Shown: piece by piece, positions 23,804 to 32,978 of the stretch
Layout of the letters: each line of letters opens with the position of its first letter
Numbering within the stretch: the first letter of the stretch is position 1
Assembly (NCBI RefSeq): GCF_000972495.1
Contig: NZ_LATM01000006.1
Span: forward strand, 154,236-218,235
DNA: 64,000 nucleotides
Source of the DNA: Hymenobacter terrenus
Lineage (GTDB): Bacteria > Bacteroidota > Bacteroidia > Cytophagales > Hymenobacteraceae
Direction of reading: 5' to 3'
Position numbers and translations under genes: made by a program
The notes under the pieces: generated by a model
Database searches by the model: none
What the model saw: the letters and a program-made list of their open reading frames with translations, nothing else
What the model was told of the DNA's origin: nothing

Positions 23804-25900
23804 ATGAAGAACCCGTTGCTGTTGCCGCTTCTCACTGTGCTGCTGGGAGCGTTGCCTGCCGCTGCCCAATCGACTCCCCGCCCCGGCCTCGTCGGTAATC
23901 CACCGTTGGTGAATACCGCCAAAGATTGGGTGGTATCCGGCCTGGTCCGCGACCAGGGCACCAGGCAGCCGCTGCCCGGCGTGAGCGTGATAATCAAGGG
24001 CACCAACCTGGGCACTAGTACCGATGCTCAGGGCCGCTACTCGCTCATGGTGCCCGCTGCGGCGAAGGCCGTGCTGCTGTTCAACACCATTGGCTACCTA
24101 CCGGCGGTGCGGGCCGTGGGCAAGCTCCACACCCTTGACGTGGCGCTGCAAGCGGCCCACCGGCAGCTGAATGAAGTAGTGGTGACCGGTAACGCTGTGC
24201 AGCACAAACAAGAAGTGGCCGGTTCCATCTCATCGGTGTTGCAGGGCCAGGCTACGGGCGTCCAGATACAGGGGGCGGCATCCCCCGGCAGCGCCTCCCG
24301 GGTGGCCATCCGGGGCGGCATAGCCCATTCGGTTGCCAAAGCAAAGCGGGCAGCCCCAGCGCGAGACATGGTTGTCGCCGATTATGAGTCCCTCGCAGGC
24401 AGCGCTTATCCATCGGCCCCCATGCCTGTGCTGCCCGGCCGCGAGGAAGCCGGCGCCAGTGATACTTACGCCAAAGTGAAGGAAAACGCCTTTTCCGTGG
24501 TGAAAAACGCGCCGCTCAGCACCTTTTCCCTGGATGTGGATAATGCTTCGTACACCAACGTCCGCCGCTTCCTGAACGAGGGCCAGCTGCCCCCGCGCGA
24601 TGCCGTGCGGGTGGAAGAAATGCTCAACTACTTCCGCTACGAGTACGCCGCGCCGCCCGCCACTTCGCCCGCCCCGGTGCGCATCAGCACCGAGCTGGCC
24701 GTGTGCCCCTGGAACCCGGCGCACCAGCTCGCCCGCATCGGCATTCAAGCCAAGAAGGTAGAAACGGCCAAGCTGCCGCCCGCCAACCTGGTTTTTCTGG
24801 TCGATGTATCCGGCTCGATGGAAGGCCCCGACCGCCTGCCCCTGGTGCAGGCCGGCCTGAAGCTGCTGGTGAAGCAGCTGCGGCCCCAGGACCACGTGGC
24901 GCTGGTGGCCTACGCCGGCTCGGCCGGCCTGGTGCTGCCGCCCACCCCCGGCGACCAGCCCCAGGTCATCCTCGATGCTATTGAGCGCCTCCAGGCGGGC
25001 GGCTCCACGGCCGGCGGTGCGGGCCTGCGCCTGGCCTATTCCACGGCCAAGCAAAGCTTCCGTAAGGATGGTAACAACCGCGTTATCCTGGCCACTGATG
25101 GCGATTTCAACGTGGGCGAAAGCAGCGACCAGGCCATGGAGCAGCTCATCGTGGACCAGCGCGAAAGCGGCATCTTTCTTACCGTGCTGGGCTGCGGACG
25201 CGGCAACCTGCGCGATGCTCGCATGGAAACCCTGGCTGATAAAGGCAACGGCAACTATGCCTACCTCGACAACCTCGACGAAGCCGGCCGGGTGCTGGTG
25301 GCGCAGTTCGGCGGCACGCTCTTCACGGTGGCCAAGGACGTGAAGCTGCAAATTGAATTCAACCCCGCCCGCGTGGCCAACTACCGCCTCGTAGGCTACG
25401 AAAACCGCCTGCTTGAAGCCGAGGATTTCAACAACGACCGCAAAGACGCCGGCGAGCTGGGCGCGGGCCACACCGTCACGGCCCTCTACGAAATAGTGCC
25501 CGTGGGCAGCAGCCAGCCCCTGATTGACGACCTCAAATACCAACCGGCCAAAACCACCACGGCCACCATGCAGCAGTTCATCACCAACGACGTGCTGACC
25601 GTGAAGCTGCGCTACAAAGAGCCGCAGGGCAACACCAGCAAGCTCCTCGCCCAGCCGCTGGTGGGGGCCCCGGCCAGCATCGAGAAGGCCTCGCCCGACT
25701 TCCGCTTTGCCGCTGCCGTGGCCCAGTTCGGCATGCTGCTGCGCCAAAGCGAGCAGCGCGGCACCGCCACCTGGGTCGCCACCGAGCAGCTGGCCAATGG
25801 TGCCCGCGGCACCGACGCCGACGGCTACCGCGCCGAGCTGGTTCGCCTCGTGCGCCTCGCCGAGGGCCTGAGCGGCAGCGGCGCCGTGGGCAAACGGTAA
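23804..25900 (+). CDS. vWA-domain protein with CarboxypepD-regulatory-like domain (YfbK/DUF3520 type)
   Basis: 698 residues. Signal peptide (LLPLLTVLLGALPAAAQS). Residues 45-125 form a CarboxypepD_reg-like domain (LPGVSVIIKGTNLGTSTDAQ ... L-N-E-V-V-V-T-G), as in TonB receptors. At about 220-290 is the YfbK-type N-terminal domain (PLSTFSLDVDNASYTNVRRF). The von Willebrand A domain follows, with MIDAS motif D-V-S-G-S-M near 335 and A-T-D-G-D-F-N-V-G-E. The C-terminus is DUF3520-like. It is exported and probably binds a metal-dependent protein ligand at the cell surface. Function is not known in detail. Confidence 0.93.
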   Translation: MKNPLLLPLLTVLLGALPAAAQSTPRPGLVGNPPLVNTAKDWVVSGLVRDQGTRQPLPGVSVIIKGTNLGTSTDAQGRYSLMVPAAAKAVLLFNTIGYLPAVRAVGKLHTLDVALQAAHRQLNEVVVTGNAVQHKQEVAGSISSVLQGQATGVQIQGAASPGSASRVAIRGGIAHSVAKAKRAAPARDMVVADYESLAGSAYPSAPMPVLPGREEAGASDTYAKVKENAFSVVKNAPLSTFSLDVDNASYTNVRRFLNEGQLPPRDAVRVEEMLNYFRYEYAAPPATSPAPVRISTELAVCPWNPAHQLARIGIQAKKVETAKLPPANLVFLVDVSGSMEGPDRLPLVQAGLKLLVKQLRPQDHVALVAYAGSAGLVLPPTPGDQPQVILDAIERLQAGGSTAGGAGLRLAYSTAKQSFRKDGNNRVILATDGDFNVGESSDQAMEQLIVDQRESGIFLTVLGCGRGNLRDARMETLADKGNGNYAYLDNLDEAGRVLVAQFGGTLFTVAKDVKLQIEFNPARVANYRLVGYENRLLEAEDFNNDRKDAGELGAGHTVTALYEIVPVGSSQPLIDDLKYQPAKTTTATMQQFITNDVLTVKLRYKEPQGNTSKLLAQPLVGAPASIEKASPDFRFAAAVAQFGMLLRQSEQRGTATWVATEQLANGARGTDADGYRAELVRLVRLAEGLSGSGAVGKR

Positions 25901-25936
25901 AGTAGCGCGAACTACCGCGTTTGCGCTATTAACCAG

Positions 25937-25972
25937 AAAGGCCCCACCGTTGCAGCGGTGGGGCCTTTTTAA
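25937..25972. terminator. Rho-independent terminator between vWA and outer-membrane genes
   Basis: 13-bp stem AAAGGCCCCACCG (25937-25949) with CGGTGGGGCCTTT (25956-25968), then TT. It lies between convergent genes and may serve the plus strand chiefly. Confidence 0.85.
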
Positions 25973-26053
25973 TAACCTATTTCGAATGCTTACCCGAACA
26001 ATACGTGGAAACGGATAGGGAAATAGAATGGCCGTTAATCAGCCCTAGCGCGG

Positions 26054-26863
26054 TTAGAAGGAGTAGTTCAGGCCAACTTTGAGAACCCGGTTCTGGGCGT
26101 CGAAGCGGTTGCCAGAGTCGATGGACGTCAGGCCGTAGTCGTAGCCGGCGCTCAGGCCCAGGCCGTTGTCGAACTGGTAACCCAGGCCCCCCACAGCGGC
26201 AAAGTCAACTTTGCGCAGCTGATTCGAGACGTCGAAATCCTGCTTGTAGGCGGTGAAACCCAGCGCACCCGCTTCAACCCGGGCCTTGCCGCTGACCAGG
26301 AACGAGGCCTGCGGACCAGCATAGATATAAAAGCCTGGGGTGATGAAGACCTTGGCCAGCACCGGCACGTCGATGTAAGCGAGGCGGGCCGTACCAGTCA
26401 CCTGCGTGTTGAGAAAATCGAGGGCGGGCACGGGGACGGTACCTTTTAGTACGGTGCCTTTTTCGGAGTAGGAAACGCCGGGCTCGATGGCGAAGCTGGG
26501 GCCGATGGGCAGCGTGGCATACAAGCCAGCGTAGAAGCCGGGGCGCATGTTGCGGGTAATGGCCCCGTCCGGAGCATAACCGGCCAATTGCGTAAAGCTT
26601 TTCACGGCATCACCCTGCAAGTCGGCCACGTTCAAACCAGCTCGAAAGCCAAACCGAACACTGGAATTGCTGCTGGCGGGGGCTGAATATACCGGCTGCC
26701 GGTTCACCGGGGCCCGGTAGACCGGAGCGGTGGCGCGGGGCAGCGAGTTGGCTTTGGAAGTGCCGTAAGAATCGCGCCGGGCCTGGGCCGAGGCCGAACC
26801 AGCAACTGCAGAAATCAATAGGCAAGCCGCGGCCAGGCCGCCCGAAAGGCGTGAAATTTTCAT
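26054..26863 (-). CDS. Outer-membrane beta-barrel protein (PorT family)
   Basis: 269 residues from MKISRLSGGLAAACLLISAV (Met at 26863), with a signal peptide ending G-S-A-S-A-Q-A. After a Pro/Tyr-rich linker, the barrel starts F-G-F-R-A-G-L-N-V-A-D-L. Alternating strands include G-F-Y-A-G-L-Y-A-T-L-P-I, Y-I-D-V-P-V-L-A-K-V-F and G-F-Y-I-Y-A-G-P-Q-A-S-F-L. It ends in the aromatic closing strand V-L-K-V-G-L-N-Y-S-F. It sits in the outer membrane. The named PorT takes part in type IX secretion, but most relatives, and this one, cannot be assigned a role. Single gene. Confidence 0.9.
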   Translation of the reverse strand: MKISRLSGGLAAACLLISAVAGSASAQARRDSYGTSKANSLPRATAPVYRAPVNRQPVYSAPASSNSSVRFGFRAGLNVADLQGDAVKSFTQLAGYAPDGAITRNMRPGFYAGLYATLPIGPSFAIEPGVSYSEKGTVLKGTVPVPALDFLNTQVTGTARLAYIDVPVLAKVFITPGFYIYAGPQASFLVSGKARVEAGALGFTAYKQDFDVSNQLRKVDFAAVGGLGYQFDNGLGLSAGYDYGLTSIDSGNRFDAQNRVLKVGLNYSF

Positions 26864-27083
26864 AACCGAAAGAATGGAGGTGGGTGAAAGAAGCTGGCTC
26901 CGTCCGTACCGGGCGAGGTGCCCGGCGAGTGGGCCGATGACAGGATGCATTGCAAAACCGTGCCAAATTCACGCCGCCCGGCTCACCGCCCTACTCCGCT
27001 CCGCCGCTTAATCCGACCAACACGGGGATTTTGCTGATTAAACGCTGCCCTAAATAGACCAACTACTCCCATCCAAAAAATAA

Positions 27084-27122
27084 GAAAAAGCCGGACCGCC
27101 CACAAGGCAACCCGGCTTTTTC
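27084..27122 (-). terminator. Terminator of the T9SS cargo gene
   Basis: Stem GAAAAAGCCGG (27084-27094) with CCGGCTTTTTC (27112-27122) and a 17-nt loop, directly after the stop at 27146 on the minus strand. A T-run is within the stem end. Confidence 0.75.
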
Positions 27123-27145
27123 CAGCCATGAATTAGAATTTGATG

Positions 27146-30028
27146 CTATTCGCGCACCACCTGGCGGCTACTGGCTGGGCCCGTAGCTGGCGTAATGCGC
27201 AGCATGTAGACGCCCGCCGCCAGACTGCGCAAGTCGAGGGTCTGGCGTAGGATTCCGGCCGGGACGGTTAGGGTTTGCTTGCGGATAGGGCGGCCCAGCA
27301 CATCGAGCAGCTCGAGGCGCACGGGGCCGCCGGTGGGCAAGTTGGCTGTTATCGTAATGGCCTCGGTGGCAGGGTTGGGATAGACTTCCCAGGCGGGAGC
27401 ATCGTGGCGGGCCAGGGCGGCCGTGGGCAGCAGCACGGCGGTCGTGACCGTATTGGTCACGATGGGGTCGTTGTAGTCAAATACAATACTGGCGCTGTTG
27501 GGAATGGTTTCGCCGATGGTCAGGGTCGTACGAGGCTGCACGCGGAACCGCACGAAGCCCTGCGAGCGAATAACGTCCTGGTTGCGGTAGGGCAGCTTGA
27601 TGTTGAGGAAGCGCACCGTGAGCAGGCCCGTGCCGCTCAGGCTCCAGATGCAGTTGTGCGACTGAGCCACCAGCTGCAGGCTGGCCAAGTTGAGCTTGCG
27701 GAAATCCAGCATATCGGTGACCACCACGGTGAAAGCCGTGTCGGTGCCCATGTTCTGGAAACGAATAGTGTAGTCCAGCGGCAGGCCTGCGGCCACCTGG
27801 GCCGGAGTAAGCCGCTGGTAGTTGACGGTAAGGTCGTTGGGGTCGAAGGAGCCAGTCACGGTCTGAATGGCAGTAGTCGAGTTATCGGCGGGCACCATGT
27901 CGCCTGCCAGCGACGCGGTGGCCGTAGAGGTGAGCTGGGTACCCAAGGGTATATTCACGGGGAGGCTGAACAGCACATCGAACTCGCGGCGGCCAAATGG
28001 GGCCAGGTTCGCATAGCTCCACGTCACGGTTTGGCCGGTTTGGCTGCCGTTGGGGGTGCTGCTCACGTAGAGGGCCCGGCTATCGAGCGTGGCCGTGGCC
28101 GTGCCGCTGGCCGTGGTGGTACCCACGTTTTCGACCGTGGCGCGGTAGCGGGTGACGAAACCAGGCCGCGCCGCCCCATAAGGCGTGAGGGTAACGCGCA
28201 CGTCGGCCTGGTTGGCAATGGGCTGAAAGCCGAAGTGGCGGGCCGCATCTACGCGGCCGAAGCCCACGAAGTTACCTGTGTAAGGCCCCGTAGTAGGCTG
28301 GGTAACGGCGTAGTGCAACGGCGGTACCGGTACCGCCAATGAGTAGGAGCCGGCCCCGACGTACACATTGAAAAACCCCTGCGTATCAAACGTGCCCAAG
28401 CGAGTGGTAGTGGGCTGAACGGCTTGCAAAACCACGTTGTGCGGGAACGCGCCTTCGTTCGCGTCACGCACGCCGTTGCCATTAGCATCGAGGTATATCT
28501 GCCCGCGTATGGTGTTGTGCTTCGTGCCAATGCGGGCCACGCTGATGCCGGCCCCGACCTGCGTGAAGTCTCCTAATAGGAAAGTGGGGGGCGTGAAGCC
28601 GTTGTTGCCCGCCGCCGGATTGGGCGAAAAAGAACCGGGGGCCGTCACGAAGTAAACATTGCCCCGCACATCAAGGCCCAGGGCTACTGCTTCGTTGTAC
28701 GAAGACGTCCGCTGGGGATTAGGGTCGCCGGCGTTGCGACTACCCGTTACCCATTGCGGTACTCCCGCCACATTAAAGTGAATAAGGCTCTCCTCATACT
28801 TGCGCAGCTCAAAATTGCCGATAGTGACAACTTGCGAGCTTAGCGACGAGTTGGGAACCGCCACTACGGTTACTTCATTGTTGGCATCTACTACCAGCAT
28901 AGTTGCCCCGCCTAAGGAATCAGGCGTGCTTAGCGCCGATTGGTTAGTCGCCCAAAGCAGCGAGCCAGTCGTGGAGTACTTCGCCACGCTGATTCCCTTG
29001 GTGCTTCTACCCGCCACGTAGTAATTGCCGGCCTGATCGGCCGCCGCGGCGTTCACACTGGGTACCGGCCCGTTGGGCGTACCGCCGAGTTGGCCGGGCC
29101 GAATCCATGTCAGGGTCCCGGCGGGGCTTACAGTTGCAATAAAGTCGTCGAAGGTATTGAGCGGTTGGCGGCTGGGGAGCACCGGCGGATTGCCAGGGCT
29201 GCCGAAGTAGAGGTCTTGATTGAAAGTGCCAAACAGCAGGCAGCCGCCATCGGCCCGCGGCCCCACCTTCAGGCTACCAATACCCGAAGGCGAACGATAG
29301 CCCGGACGCGTAAGGGCTCGTGGCAAGGGGGTGCCACGAAGCCGTCGTACCCATTCGCCGGAGCCCGCCGCGTTATTGCCCACCAAAAACATTTCGGTCG
29401 AATCGATTGCCATGCCCCCAATGGTCGTGTTGCCGACACCTTGATTTGGAGATGATGTAGCGCCAGCCAGGTAGCAGTTGCCAAGCTGGTCCACCGTTAA
29501 ATTGGCACTAAAATTTATGTTGCTGGTCGGCAGAGGACGTATCCAGAGCAGATTGCCGTTGCGGTCGCATTTACCGTAGAAGCCCGCGCTACTGCCGGCC
29601 GGAATACTAGCCGCACCGGTTATCGGCACGCCACCCCAAGTGGCGTTGGCGGAAAGACTACCCGTAATAAAAAAGCCGCCGTTCACAGGGTCCGCTTTAA
29701 GGCCGTTGGATGTACCTAGTGGCACCTGCACCCCCCGTAGTGGCCTTATCCAGACAACGGCTCCCGTCGAATCGTATCTCACGATTTGATACCCGCTGCG
29801 GACATTGCCGGGGTGCCGCACTATCCGTCTACCTACGCGGGCACTGTCTACGAAGCTGAAAACGGCATAGGTATGACCGGCCGGATCGGTGGTCGCGCCC
29901 AAACCGACGCTGCCGTTATTGCCTAGGTTGTGCGCTAGCTGGGCCCACTCAAACACCTGGCTCATCCCTCGCAGGTGCCCAACCAGTAACAGCCCGAGCA
30001 GTAATAATAGAGTGCGTAGCAGTTTCAT
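27146..30028 (-). CDS. Large secreted protein with T9SS type A C-terminal sorting domain
   Basis: 960 residues from MKLLRTLLLLLGLLLVG (Met at 30028; Met at 30034 also possible). After the signal peptide come SBBP-like beta-propeller repeats with recurrent W-I-R-P and D-x-x-G-N-x-Y-x-A-G units (about 30-480). A SdrD-B-like domain follows (GQIYLDANGNGVRDANEG), then DUF11-like domains with V-T-D-M-L-D-F and a closing F-D-Y-N-D-P-I-V-T-N-T. The last 80 residues are a type A sorting domain (W-E-V-Y-P-N-P-A ... LAAGVYMLRI). It should be exported by the type IX system and attached to or released from the cell surface. Confidence 0.94.
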   Translation of the reverse strand: MKLLRTLLLLLGLLLVGHLRGMSQVFEWAQLAHNLGNNGSVGLGATTDPAGHTYAVFSFVDSARVGRRIVRHPGNVRSGYQIVRYDSTGAVVWIRPLRGVQVPLGTSNGLKADPVNGGFFITGSLSANATWGGVPITGAASIPAGSSAGFYGKCDRNGNLLWIRPLPTSNINFSANLTVDQLGNCYLAGATSSPNQGVGNTTIGGMAIDSTEMFLVGNNAAGSGEWVRRLRGTPLPRALTRPGYRSPSGIGSLKVGPRADGGCLLFGTFNQDLYFGSPGNPPVLPSRQPLNTFDDFIATVSPAGTLTWIRPGQLGGTPNGPVPSVNAAAADQAGNYYVAGRSTKGISVAKYSTTGSLLWATNQSALSTPDSLGGATMLVVDANNEVTVVAVPNSSLSSQVVTIGNFELRKYEESLIHFNVAGVPQWVTGSRNAGDPNPQRTSSYNEAVALGLDVRGNVYFVTAPGSFSPNPAAGNNGFTPPTFLLGDFTQVGAGISVARIGTKHNTIRGQIYLDANGNGVRDANEGAFPHNVVLQAVQPTTTRLGTFDTQGFFNVYVGAGSYSLAVPVPPLHYAVTQPTTGPYTGNFVGFGRVDAARHFGFQPIANQADVRVTLTPYGAARPGFVTRYRATVENVGTTTASGTATATLDSRALYVSSTPNGSQTGQTVTWSYANLAPFGRREFDVLFSLPVNIPLGTQLTSTATASLAGDMVPADNSTTAIQTVTGSFDPNDLTVNYQRLTPAQVAAGLPLDYTIRFQNMGTDTAFTVVVTDMLDFRKLNLASLQLVAQSHNCIWSLSGTGLLTVRFLNIKLPYRNQDVIRSQGFVRFRVQPRTTLTIGETIPNSASIVFDYNDPIVTNTVTTAVLLPTAALARHDAPAWEVYPNPATEAITITANLPTGGPVRLELLDVLGRPIRKQTLTVPAGILRQTLDLRSLAAGVYMLRITPATGPASSRQVVRE

Positions 30029-30061
30029 TATCATCTAACTAAGTAAGGTGGAGTAAAGTGA

Positions 30062-30093
30062 AACCCCTTCGCCGTAGCCCGAACGAAGGGGTT
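30062..30093 (-). terminator. Hairpin downstream of the membrane-barrel gene
   Basis: 10-bp stem AACCCCTTCG (30062-30071) with CGAAGGGGTT (30084-30093), 12-nt loop, downstream of the stop at 30155 on the minus strand. The following T-run is weak. Confidence 0.55.
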
Positions 30094-30154
30094 GTCGTTT
30101 CTAAAAAACCAGACCAGACCATCGTCAGAAAGGCTGCTGGACAGTCAATTATTT

Positions 30155-31960
30155 TTACAGCTTGAATCGCATCCCCAACTGCAGGCCCGTGGCCGTTGGC
30201 TGCTGAATAAGCCCGGTTTCGGTTTTATACACAGACAAGGCCTGCCAGCGCATACTCGGTGCTACGCTCACACTCAGCCGGTTGGTGAGGGCATAATTCA
30301 GCGCCAATGACCCCGATAGCGCCAGGTTCAGCGCTCGGAAGGGTCCGTCGCCTGCCTTAATGGTTTCGGTGCGGAAATTCTCGCCGTCGTCAGTCACCAC
30401 CTGGGTGCCCCCAAGGAAAAACTGGAACTGGGCACCCGCCGCCACGTCGGCCCACCACCGGCCCGGCCCCATCGTGAGGCGGTAGCGCATCATCACCGGC
30501 ACCGTAAAGAAGCGGTAGGTGGGCTGCAAAGTCTTGGTAGTGAGAGTTTCTTTTTTGCTGATGAGAGGGGTGAGCGTCTTGCGGGTGGTGTGCACAGTAT
30601 CGTTCTGCACAGTGGTCGTGAATACCGTGTCCTGGCGCGGCACATACACCGTGTCGTACCGAATAACCTGGCCGCTGCCGTTGAATATTGGCGAGAGCTG
30701 CGGCACCTGAACGATGCGGATGGAGTGCGTTTGGTTCGTGGAGGTATACACGTTGGTCGTGCGCACGGTGGTGCTGTCATATTTCACAAGCACTTCCGTG
30801 TTTTTGTTGGTGATGCGCAGGTCGGCCCCATACGAACTATAGCCGAGGCCCCCTGCCACACTCACGCGTGGTGCGAATTGGTATTCAGCCATAATGGCGG
30901 CGTTAATCCCGGCGCGGCCCGTTTCGTGGTTGCGGCGCAGGGCCGTGAGTGGGTTGTTCTCAGGGCCTTGTAAGTTGAGCGTATTTTGCTCGGGAGTAGC
31001 GATTAGCAGCAGGCTCCAGCGGTGAGGAACGGGGCGCGGGAGGGCCGTGTCAGCGGGGGGCGCGGTGGCGGTGGCCACCAGCGGGGCACCTGGCAAGTCG
31101 CCCAAAGCCAGCAGAGTGCTGTCGGTGCGGCGTTGCAGGCGTAGCAGCTCGCTCCGCTCGGCGCGCAGGCTGGCGAGCAGCGCGGCGCGGCTGCCGGTGG
31201 GCGGGGTACCCGGAGCCAGGGTAGCAATACTGGGCAGTTGCTCCAGCGTCTGGTGTTCCAGCGCTACCAACGTGCGCAGCGTAGCCGGGATAGTTGCCGC
31301 CGTCGGTTCGGTCGTCACGGCTACCGAGGCAACGGCCGCATTACCGCCGTTTTTTACAAGACTCGTTTCTTCAGCCAAAGTGCGAGTTAGCGTTTTGCCG
31401 GTGTCGGATGAGGAGGCAACAAGTGGCAATTGCGCGCCCGTTGCCTGTGTGCGTTTTCGCTTGGTATTGGAAGAAGTCAGCCCCATTGCACGACTCCTTG
31501 GATTGTCAACTGCTTCGTGTTTGAGACGCTTAATCGGTGCCGCTGGACTAGCCAGTTGGTTTTGCGCTATCGGATTAACTGCTTGTGGTGCATCAGTGCT
31601 TTTGCTTTCTCCTGCTGCGCGTACGGCCGTAGCCATTTCTGATTCAACACCAGTTGTTACGGCCTGCTTCTGCTCGGGCAAGGTTGTCGCAGGTACCACC
31701 GAAATGGTCTGCTTCGCGTTGTTGCTGGTGCTGTGCGGCAGCAGCCAGCCGGCCAGGCCCGCCAGCAAGGCCACTAGCCCAAACAGCAAAGGCAGCGGCA
31801 GCGGCGCTGACGCCGGCCGTCGGCCCGTACGCAACACGGGCGGTGGGGTCACCCGTTGTTCAATATTAGTCCAGACGTGCGCGGCCGGCTTGAGTTCAAA
31901 ACCTTCAAACTTGTCACGCAAAGAGTGGTCGAGGCGGTTTTCTTCCGGTTCTTCCATCAT
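30155..31960 (-). CDS. Membrane-anchored protein with outer-membrane barrel-like C-terminus, partner of ECF sigma factor
   Basis: 601 residues, start overlapping the sigma stop by 4 bp (Met at 31960 or 31957). About 45 cytoplasmic residues (L-R-D-K-F-E-G-F-E-L-K-P-A-A-H-V-W) precede one membrane helix (about 55-75, LLFGLVALLAGLAGWLLP). A Ser/Thr/Ala-rich linker of some 230 residues follows, then a PorT-like barrel half with alternating strands (V-S-V-A-G-G-L-G-Y-S-S-Y-G, F-F-T-V-P-V-M-M-R-Y-R-L) that ends L-G-M-R-F-K-L. The short N-terminus could hold the sigma factor; the rest would face the envelope. No classical anti-sigma motif is seen. Confidence 0.85.
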   Translation of the reverse strand: MMEEPEENRLDHSLRDKFEGFELKPAAHVWTNIEQRVTPPPVLRTGRRPASAPLPLPLLFGLVALLAGLAGWLLPHSTSNNAKQTISVVPATTLPEQKQAVTTGVESEMATAVRAAGESKSTDAPQAVNPIAQNQLASPAAPIKRLKHEAVDNPRSRAMGLTSSNTKRKRTQATGAQLPLVASSSDTGKTLTRTLAEETSLVKNGGNAAVASVAVTTEPTAATIPATLRTLVALEHQTLEQLPSIATLAPGTPPTGSRAALLASLRAERSELLRLQRRTDSTLLALGDLPGAPLVATATAPPADTALPRPVPHRWSLLLIATPEQNTLNLQGPENNPLTALRRNHETGRAGINAAIMAEYQFAPRVSVAGGLGYSSYGADLRITNKNTEVLVKYDSTTVRTTNVYTSTNQTHSIRIVQVPQLSPIFNGSGQVIRYDTVYVPRQDTVFTTTVQNDTVHTTRKTLTPLISKKETLTTKTLQPTYRFFTVPVMMRYRLTMGPGRWWADVAAGAQFQFFLGGTQVVTDDGENFRTETIKAGDGPFRALNLALSGSLALNYALTNRLSVSVAPSMRWQALSVYKTETGLIQQPTATGLQLGMRFKL

Positions 31961-32514
31961 AGATTCAGGTAGCTGGTCTGCCGCTGGTGCAGTAGGTGAA
32001 GTTGTTTGCGGGCCTTGCTGAGCTGGGCCTTGGAGGTACTCTCCTGAATGCCCAGCAGCTCCGCTATTTCGCCGTGGGTGTAGCCGTCCACGGCGTAGAG
32101 GTTGAGCACCATCCGGCAGCCATCGGGCAGTTGCTCAATGAGGGCCAGCACCTCGGCCACCCCCAGGCGGTCGATGGCATTGGCCTCCGTAGCAAAAGGC
32201 TCCGGCACGTCATCGAGCAGGAGCTGTTGACGGCGGTGCTGCCCGCTTTGCCAGTGATTGATAGCCGTGGTAACTACAATACGCCGCAGCCAGCCCTCAA
32301 ACGAGCCCTCGGCCCGGAATTCTGTGAGCCGTGTGAATACCTTCACGAAAGCATCTTGCAGAATATCCTCGGCCTCGGCCACCGAGCTCGCGTAGCGCCG
32401 GGCCACGCCCAGCATGCGCCCGGCATAACGTGCGTAAAGGAGGCGTTGGGCCGCTGGTTCGCGGCGACCACAGCGTAAAAGCAGGTCGGGTAAATCAGCG
32501 GGCGGAGCTGCCAT
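31957..32514 (-). CDS. ECF-type RNA polymerase sigma factor
   Basis: 185 residues, normal for the family. Region 2: Q-R-L-L-Y-A-R-Y-A-G-R-M-L-G-V-A-R-R-Y, A-E-D-I-L-Q-D-A-F-V-K-V-F and G-W-L-R-R-I-V-V-T-T-A-I-N. Region 4: IEQLPDGCRMVLNLYAVDGY and HGEIAELLGIQESTSKAQLS. This version, with the N-terminal residues R-R-E-P-A-A-Q, is typical of Bacteroidota sigma factors paired with a membrane partner gene just downstream, as here (4-bp overlap). Confidence 0.95.
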   Translation of the reverse strand: MAAPPADLPDLLLRCGRREPAAQRLLYARYAGRMLGVARRYASSVAEAEDILQDAFVKVFTRLTEFRAEGSFEGWLRRIVVTTAINHWQSGQHRRQQLLLDDVPEPFATEANAIDRLGVAEVLALIEQLPDGCRMVLNLYAVDGYTHGEIAELLGIQESTSKAQLSKARKQLHLLHQRQTSYLNL

Positions 32515-32978
32515 GAAAGCAAAGTAAGCCCGCGCGGCGGGCAGGTGCGGGCCAGACAGGCGTCGGCATGAAAAGGCTGCTCAAAACGAAGATTATTTTT
32601 CTTTAAAGCTTGCTATGGCTTGAATATCAATGATAAATATTTTGAAAATAAAGTCAAAGTTAAACTAAAGAGAGGCGTTGTAAAAGATTGCCCGTTTGCA
32701 TTATTATTACTTACCTTATCGAAAGGCCCGAACTTACGGTATCGGAAAAGCTGATGATGCGGCTGCTGTGGTCCCTTATTCGATGAGATGAGAGGCTGGC
32801 CGAAACGGTCCATCCCTATCCTGGCCCCCTACCCTTCCTTCCTATAGCCCTAACTACTGAAGAAACCGCCCGGAAAGCGCCGAGCCTACCCAAGGAATAT
32901 CTGAGTTAAGGGCTGCGGCAACCGCTCGAAAAGGACTAACTTGCGGGTCATAATGGCCTTCTAATACTTTTTCATTCA
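32515..32978. other. Gene-free intergenic region (464 bp)
   Basis: It separates the divergent ECF sigma gene and the lipoprotein gene. It includes an AT-rich stretch at about 32585-32700. A 66-residue open frame on the minus strand lacks any protein-like pattern. A TTACTTTG on the minus strand just before the sigma start resembles a -7 element. Nothing else is recognised. Confidence 0.6.

Noticed and set aside
32613..32813. 66-residue open frame upstream of the ECF sigma gene
   Set aside because: Low-complexity AT-rich translation, no support beyond being open.
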